NCBI RefSeq assembly: GCF_052857255.1
Contig: NC_135498.1
Coordinates: 161,782,124-161,846,123, forward strand
DNA length: 64,000 nucleotides
DNA from: Amblyomma americanum
Lineage: Eukaryota; Arthropoda; Arachnida; Ixodida; Ixodidae
Direction: 5' to 3'
Part shown: piece by piece, positions 57,431 to 64,000 of the stretch
How the letters are laid out: the number at the start of each line of letters is the position of its first letter
Position numbering within the stretch: position 1 is the first letter of the stretch
Program-made: the position numbers and the translations under genes
Notes under the pieces: generated by a model
The model's database searches: none
The model's input: the letters and a program-made list of their open reading frames with translations, nothing else
Told to the model about the DNA's origin: nothing

Positions 57431-58307
57431 CACTTTCTGGCCATGTGTTTTTCGTTGGATGCCCAGCCGTCCGCCAGCCTCTTTTCCCTGCTCTCCACCC
57501 AAACTACTACACTACGCCCGTTACCGCAATCCGGCGGAATGGCGGACGGCTGCCGACAGACCCATCACCTTTCTCTCCTCCCGCGTTGGACACATCTCTC
57601 GACATTGCCTTAGCCTTTGGTCGTCGTGCCCCGCGCTGGTTTTTCTCACTGCCGTCTTGACCCTAAGCGCCACTTCTCGCCCCGCTCCAAGCCCGAACAG
57701 TCTGAACCTTCCTTCCGCAAATCCTGCTCTTCGTCGCCCCAAGGCCGTCGACCATGCTCACCACAGTCGCCCGTCTTTCGGCCACTGCCCTCTACGTCCT
57801 CTCCACTCGGGAAAACTAGCTGATGCAGCTCCCGGAGGTGACCCTGCATCAACGACCCCGTCCAGAAAGCCTCTACTGACCACCCGACTGAACTTTCTGG
57901 AAGTCACTGTCGTCGCTATTTTTGTCGGCACCCTCATTGACACCGGTGCGCACGTATCCTTGATGAGTTCTGCCCCTCGCCGACGCCTCCGCAAAGTGCT
58001 CACGCCTTTAACGTCCCTCGTGCGCGTGGCGGATGGAGGCACACCTGCTGTGGATGGACTATGCACTGCTCGCATCACTGTTGCCGGCCACAGTAACCCT
58101 GTTGAGTTCACCGTTTTGGCCACCTGCGCCCACGACCTGATTCTCGGCATCAATTTCCTCTCCGACCATTCAGCTCTGACTGCCCGCAGGGTGTCCTACA
58201 ACTCGAGCTCCCACAGCTCCGTTCGGAGCACGTCTATCCTTCTCTCCGCCTGTTCAATAGAGTCTGTGCTCGCCTGCCGTCTCAAGCCGCCTCCTTCGTT
58301 TCACTGA
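57408..58307 (+). pseudogene. Degenerate nucleocapsid/protease region of element C
   Basis: A 299-codon open stretch; translation of its middle shows RVGHISRHC and, near 57.93 kb, an aspartic protease active site LIDTGAHVSLMSS, followed by LILGINFLSDH (about 58.14 kb), the protease C-terminal motif. The frame then diverges from the RT frame. A 5' shift relative to gag is required to read it. Confidence 0.7.
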
Positions 58308-58689
58308 CGCCGTCTCTCCCCGTTCCCAATGGCGACTACCTCGTTGCGCCTTGTACCGATCTTCTGCTGACCGGCTACGTTGCTCTGCCCTATACCATCG
58401 CTTCGGTCAAGGCGAACACATTGTCTCGGCCGTTCCTCAACATCGGCTTCTCTCTTCAAGTTCTTCCATCCGGCATTTGCGTTGCTACAATCTCCCCCCT
58501 CGCACTGTGCCAAGTCTCTACATTCGACGCCACCTCTTCTCAAGATCACGCAGGCCATCCCCAGAGTACCTCTCTTTTTACAGACGCCTTCGCAACCACG
58601 ATGCGCCCGGCCTGCGTCCCGCCCAAACTGCACCGCTTCGAGCCGTTCTCGAAATTTTTCGGACATTTTCGATCTGAATAACATCCCGC

Positions 58690-60976
58690 TGGGCCAAGCT
58701 CTCTCTGTGAAGCACCGCATCAACACAGAAGATGCCTCTCCTATTCGTCGTCGACCCCACCGAGTCTCCCACGCTAAGCGTCAGGTCATTAACGCCGAGG
58801 TTACGCAGATGCTTGATAAGAGCATTATCGAACCCTCCTACAGCCCCTGGGTCTCGCCACTAGTCATTGTGAAGAAAAAGAATGGCTCATGGCGTTTTTG
58901 TGTTGATTATCGCCACCTGAAGAAGATAACCAAAAAGGACGTGTACCCACTACGGCGCATCGACGACACCCTTGATTGCCTATACGTTGCCAAATCCTCC
59001 TCCGTAGACCTTCGCTGCGGCTAATGACAGATAGCACTAAATGACCAGGACCGTGAGAAGACGGCGTTTGTGACACTTGATGCGATGTATCAGTTGAAAG
59101 TTATGCGTCTTTGCTTATGCAACGCGCCGGCAACCTTCGAGGTTATGATGGGTGCCCTTCTGCACAGATTCAAATGGTCTACTTGTCTCTGCTATCTCGA
59201 CGACATAATTGTCTTCTACCCCAGCTTTCCCTCTCACCTCGATGATCTTTCCAAGATCCTTTCACTTTTCCGTCATGCCGGCCTGCAACTGAACAATTCT
59301 AAACGCCGTTTCGCGCCTCGCCAGACCACAATCTTGGGCCTTGCCATCGATGGAATCGGCGCTGTCCTTTCTCAGCGGCAATCTGCGTCTGACCATGTCA
59401 TCGCCTACACCAGCCGCCTCCTCTCTACATCAGAGCGCACTCAATCACGGAAAGCGAGTGCTTGGGCCTGTGTGGGCCGTTGAAAATTTTCGCTCTTATT
59501 TATGCGGCCGCCCTTTTATGGTCGTCGCCGACCACCATGCGCTCTGCTGGCTGTCCTCACTCAAAGATCCTATTGGCCGGCTAGGTCTCTGCGCTTTACG
59601 CCTACAAGACTACGAGTACACAGTCCGGTCGGCTACACTCCGATGCTGACTGCCTCTCCAGATATCCTGCTGACTCTTCTGACCATTCTAGAAGTGACTG
59701 CGCCACTGACGTCTTCTCTCTGCTATTGCTCACGTTGGCGATGAGCAGCGCCGGGATCTCGAGCTCCGCTCTCTTATTGACCGCCTAACTCCTCCCCATC
59801 TGACCCTGCTCTGCGCCGCTTTGTGCTGCATCATGACTCTCTATACCGCAGAAGCCTGAACCCCACCGGCCCCGATCTCCTGCTCGTTGGGCCAAAGCAC
59901 GTGCGCACCGATGTGCTCCACGATCTCCATGACCTACCCACTGCTGGAGATCTGGTTGTCTCGCGTACTTACGTCCGCGTGCGTCGTCGCTTCTTTTGGC
60001 CCCGCCTCTACCAGTACGTACGCCGCTATGTTCGTGCCTGTGACCAGTGCCAGCGCCAGCAACGTCCTGCCATTCTCTCAGCGACTATGCTCCAACCTGT
60101 TGATGTGCACCACGAACATTTCTATTGTGTTGGTTTGGACTTTTTGTGTCCGTTTTCTGAATCCACCTCTGGCAACAAATGGATTGCCGTTGCCACAGGC
60201 TATGCCACTCAGCATGCAATCACGCGGGCTGCCCCACTAGTACTGCTATTGACGTTGGCGACTTTCTCCTGTACGACCTCATCCTCTGTCATGGTGCACC
60301 CCGGCAAATTCTCACCGACCGTGGCCGTTGCTTTCTCTCTACAGTTGTCGACGACATTCTTCGTTCGTGCTCCACTAAGCATAAGCTGACCACCGCCTAT
60401 CATCCCGAAACCAACGGCTTGACAGAGCGCCTCAACCGCACCCTCAGGGATACTCGCGCCGTATGTTTCCCCTGACCATCGGGACTGGGATATCGCTTTT
60501 CCATACGTGACTCTGGAGTACAACTCTTCCCGTCATGGCGCTGCCGGTTACTCACCGTTAGTTCTTTTGTACGGCCACGAGCCCCAATTACCGTTGGACA
60601 CGCTGATTCAGACTTCACAGCCCTCAGAATACGCACACGAAGAAATGGCCAGGGCAGGCCACGCCCGCCAGCTGGCGCGATCCCGACTGCAAGCATTTTA
60701 GACCTCACAGCAGGACTACAACGACCGCGGGTATCGCATGGTCACTTTCTCCCCTGGAGCCCTCGTCTTGCTTTGATCACCATCACTCCGCGTCGAGCTT
60801 TGCGAAAAACTTCTGTCCCGGTTTGTTGGCCCATACCGTGTGCTCCGCCAGGTGCCTGCTGTCACCTACGGGATTGCCCCGGTGATCCCAAGGACCACCT
60901 CTCGTTCACCTCAGCCTGACGTTGTCCACGTCTCTCGCCTCAAGCCCTACGTCTCGCCATCCCTTACCACGCCCTA
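58690..60976 (+). pseudogene. pol: RT-RNase H-integrase pseudogene of element C
   Basis: RT: SIIEPSYSPWVSPLVIVKKK, FCVDYRHLKK, then in-frame TAA at about 59,022 (shared with D), then NAPATFEVMMG and CYLDDIIVF (about 59.19 kb). At about 59,350 the RT connection is deleted and ILGLAIDG joins directly to the RNase H piece [11 protein letters not shown] still has the missing ~330 bp. Integrase: zinc finger (RACDQCQRQQRP, about 60.03 kb), core (LTDRGRCFLS, 60.32 kb; TNGLTERLN, 60.41 kb) and C-terminal FVGPYRVLRQ (about 60.83 kb). Multiple stops and frameshifts. Confidence 0.85.
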
Positions 60977-61013
60977 ATCTGCACCGAGACAGTGTTTTTT
61001 CGCCCGGAGGCCG

Positions 61014-61173
61014 TGCATCGTATATTTTTGGTGACGATGAAGTGAACGAAGTGTCTTGGTGGTGCGCGCGTTCTAGACTTGGGTGCTCTGTGCTCTGTGC
61101 GGGCCCTGTGCTCTAGGCCTGTGTCCTGTGCTCGGGGCGTTCTTGCGTCGTTTCCGCCTTGGACAACGTAACA
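61014..61173 (+). repeat. 3' LTR of element C
   Basis: 160 bp, TGCATCG ... CAACGTAACA, followed by ATAT. Closer to the D LTR (47666-47825) than to its own 5' LTR in length. Confidence 0.85.
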
Positions 61174-62060
61174 ATATTATGGCAACAATTTTCTTTTCAG
61201 CAATATTTTGACCAGATGCCCTTGTGAGTGCCAAGTAAAAAAATCCCCTTCGTATAGGCAATGGTGCAAAATAAAGCACTTATTAATAGAATAATATTTC
61301 TGCTTTCATTACGCAATATATGAGAAACAAATTATCTGTACAGGTTTCGGTTTTGATATAGTCAAGATTCCTTGTAATAGGTGATCGTCCAATGGCGCAG
61401 TGTTCAATTGGCTGCAGCACTTAAACCGCAAAAAAAAAACACATGAAAAGCAAGACATTTATTCCGCACCAAGAGGCTGACAACATCAGCTGGGGGACAA
61501 TGAATTTCCTGCATAAAAGTGGACAACGTTATTGGGCATCCTGGCAAAAAGAACGGCATTTCGGGCATTTCACTTCTCCGTGTCACTCACACTGAACTCA
61601 TGAAAACGACCTAAGTGTTCTATTTCCGCATTGCTTCTACTGACTTCTTCGATTTTATTTTGTAATTTTGTTTTTGCTGCGATAATATCTCCAAATGGCT
61701 TCATTGCACTGCAACTGGAAGTTCAGATCTATGCGGTTGTTGTTCTGTCCTGGCTTGCAGAGGTATCTCTTCACGGTCATTACCCACCTGACGGCACGAA
61801 CTAAAGCCATCCACTACCTTCGTAACGATGTCATACTCCTCACTGTCCAGCTGTACTACATTTATTAGCTTCCGAAGCTCGCAGATTTCAACACTGCAGT
61901 GCAGTCAAATAGCTTCCATTAACAACAGAGCCTCGAACTTAAGCGCTACATTACTAAGCGCGCCCTAGAGCCAATTTGGAAAATGAGGAATGCTCAGAAA
62001 GTAATGTCACTTAATTCTATCGGTTTGCGAAATAAGAGGGAATGTAATACCACGAAAAAA

Positions 62061-62267
62061 TTAATGAATCCTCCCACTATTTCTGTATACTATTGCCGGC
62101 CTTGCAAAGGTGGCGCCCCCATGCAGGTCTACAAAAATGGCGCCGTTTTTCACGCTTGTCATGAAATGATAAATTATGATCTGACGCCAAATAGAAAAAA
62201 TGTTAACTGCGCTTCGCCACCGGGCAAATTCTTCTATGACCAGGAGCATCAGTCGTTCAGAGGTCAA
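62061..62267 (-). other. Conserved open frame in copy 3
   Basis: Minus-strand partner of 46568-46780: SERLMLLVIEEFARWRSAV, RQIIIYHFMTSVKNG, IFVDLHGGATFARPAIV. Shared between the duplicated arms. Coding status unproven. Confidence 0.3.
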
Positions 62268-63515
62268 GCCAAGGCTCTCTTTCTATGTTGACGGCCATCA
62301 AAATAGCATTATAACCATTCTAATTAAAATAAAAAGTGTATTAGGTAATATAACCTAATTATAACGTATTTATCACGAGTTTTAAAATGAAAATCTGTAA
62401 ACAATAAAAAATTCACCCTGTATCAGGCAGACAGGTCGCTTTATGACCGTGAGTCGTTAATAACACTAGAATTATTTGGAATGAGACAGAGTTAAATGGG
62501 CAAAACACAATTTTTCTTGCAAGAGTGTACCGTTTATAGTCGATGCTGATATTTTATATTAGCAAAGGTTGAGATGGGCTAGTTGATCTCGGTTCATTGT
62601 GAAAACAGCGCAAAAATGAGCGACCAGGGATAGGAAGACGTAGGACATGCGCTGACTTACAGCTAATGAATTCATTTCCTAAAAGCTTGGTATATAAAGG
62701 ATTATTCAAATGAAAGAAAAGTGATGATACATATAATCGTTGAAATCACAAAAATAAAAACAATATAAACCACACAGAGATGCGCGCGACAGTAAAGCAT
62801 ATCTGGTGAAGCATTTTCTATGGTGGGAGGTAATGATAAAAAAAACCTGATCAACATTGCTTCATCAGGCCCGTGTACTTTACACCTACCATGATCAGAT
62901 AACGCGGGAAGTGGTTGAGGCTTGAAAATTGAAAAGGGACAACAAAATGCATTCGCAAAACATCGGTTTTTCTAATAGTTAGGGAGGTTGCTTTCCTTGA
63001 TAGCTTTCGTTGCGCTTACTCCAGTCAAACTGAAACTCACTGTGGAGCTGTAAAAGACGTCCTAAATGAGACGCCATAGTTCAGCTTTTACTTAAACTGA
63101 ACATTGTTTTCGAACATTTACTCACTGGCAGCTTGGACTGCGCTTGAATTTGGGGTATTCACTTTAACCACTGAGCTAAGATCCAGGATGCAAGGCATAA
63201 ACATAACATGCAGTCATAATGAAAATGATCGTTGCTTAGAGAGCCAGGAACCAGTGTTTCTGTCTTCATAGCATTGTAACAATAAAACGTCCGAGGGCAT
63301 ATCAGTCTCCCTGCGTGCTATAAAGCAGAAATCATTGTGTATTACTGCCATTTCCGTTGGTGCGTTTGTGGTTGATTATCTTTGAGGTATCTATGCGTTT
63401 CTGCAACTTCGTTCGTGTTGGGCAAGAATCCAAACGGAGCTGCGTGGATTATATGTCTTATATATACACAATTGTTAATTTTATACATAGCATTCATAGA
63501 AGGCGGCGAGGCCCC

Positions 63516-63655
63516 ATACCACTACAAACTAAGTGGCGCAGCGGTATAGCAATGCGCCACTGCAATGGCAAGTGGCTGTGTTCCTGTCACCGCCACCCGT
63601 AGGGACTGTGCGGCCCAGGTTTCTCTTCCCGTGAAAGTTCTCGCGCACCTGGCCG
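63516..63655 (+). mobile_element. tRNA-like SINE insertion in copy 3
   Basis: About 140 bp beginning near AAGTGGCGCAGCGGTATAGC, with a perfect A-box match (TGGCGCAGCGG, about 63533-63543), then GGCTGTGTTCCTGTCACC (B-box-like, degraded) and a GGCCCAGGTTTCTCTTCCCG body. The paralogous sequence in copy 1 (26.40-26.42 kb, opposite strand) runs across this point without it, so it is a discrete insertion. I do not know the SINE family. Confidence 0.6.
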
Positions 63656-64000
63656 AACGCTGCTCTTAACTTACCCGAGCTTCCTCGCATTGATTGCAGC
63701 TATAAAAGCAGTTGAAAATGTAAGATGGCTCTGCCGCTTAATGACAGAAGGTTATGATTGCAATCAAAAAGTATTCTTTACCCACAACTCGCTCAGTGCC
63801 TAGGGCTGTGTAGACATCAAGTAGCACTGCACAAAACTACCCAAGAAAAAGTTCCAAAGCCGTCGCCTTAGCTTAGTTGTTAGAGCACCGGACGGCAGAT
63901 TTAGCGGTCGTTTCTTCGAATCCATCCAGCCGCATGTGGGTTTTGTTTTCTGCCTTTCTTATTAATCAAACCTAAATATTTACCACATTATTCTGTCATT

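Larger units (their letters stand above)
56424..61173 (+). mobile_element. Ty3/gypsy element C (full length, decayed)
   Basis: 5' LTR 56424-56574, 3' LTR 61014-61173, ATAT target duplication (56420-56423, 61174-61177). Primer-site variant TGGTAGAGGTGCGG follows the 5' LTR. Contains gag, protease, RT, RNase H and integrase remnants. The family is distinct from A/B; its right part is homologous to D. Confidence 0.9.
61178..64000 (-). repeat. Unclassified duplicated segment, copy 3 (inverted, runs off window)
   Basis: Reverse complement of copy 2: 61.18-62.29 kb pairs with 47.66-46.57 kb, and 63.85-64.0 kb with 46.05-45.88 kb. 62.3-63.84 kb is absent from copy 2, and part of it (63.06-63.51 and 63.65-63.84 kb) matches copy 1 at 26.28-26.9 kb. 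A plus-strand tRNA-like stretch (63.87-63.93 kb, A-box-like TAGCTTAGTTG) corresponds to those in copies 1 and 2. The segment continues beyond 64,000. Confidence 0.7.

Overview
The window looks like nuclear DNA of a hard tick, probably metastriate. The strongest single pointer is a tRNA-derived SINE at 11.18-11.43 kb that I recognise as the tick family Ruka. The rest of the window fits: RTE and I-group LINEs, Penelope-like elements, several Ty3/gypsy families with ATAT target duplications, and a decayed mariner. There is no complete host gene. Nearly everything recognisable is transposon-derived, and much of it is nested.

Layout. 1.65-6.48 kb is a tandem array of about 16 units of ~307 bp. Each unit contains a minus-strand, signal-peptide-like first exon ending in a phase-1 GT splice donor. 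The two units at the low-coordinate end are open; most others share inherited nonsense mutations. Units 8-14 form a 919-bp three-unit higher-order repeat present twice. A diverged relative of the same exon lies near 7.6 kb. 7.7-16 kb is mostly featureless apart from Ruka. 16.08-19.17 kb is a minus-strand RTE LINE, almost full length, with three stops in one frame. It is followed by a small tRNA-like SINE, a truncated second RTE, and a 5'-truncated plus-strand I-group LINE with an RNase H domain (20.3-23.5 kb).

23.87-26.9 kb is copy 1 of an unclassified duplicated segment. Copy 2 is 39.77-47.66 kb, split by gypsy element B. Copy 3 is 61.18-64.0 kb, inverted and running off the window. Penelope-like remnants form an inverted pair at 27.7-29.2 kb, with another at 37.0-38.1 kb. 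Gypsy element A (30,142-36,077) is young: its 373-bp LTRs differ at one base and its pol is intact. Element B (41,118-45,505, minus) is a related but damaged copy. Elements D (47.67-50.95 kb, minus) and C (56.42-61.17 kb, plus) are a decayed second gypsy family. D and the right part of C, together with their flanks, form two arms of an inverted segmental duplication. A solo LTR is inserted in D. A tandem repeat, a mariner remnant and RTE fragments lie between the arms.

How parts work together. In A and B, gag and pol are joined by a predicted -1 ribosomal frameshift: a GGGAAAC heptamer directly before the gag stop, then a 6-7 nt spacer and an 8-9 bp hairpin. Two stem pairs covary between the elements (A-U in A, G-C in B). 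This and the signal-peptide exon array are the two observations I rank highest. Coordinates of decayed repeats are approximate to tens of bases; percent identities were judged by eye.
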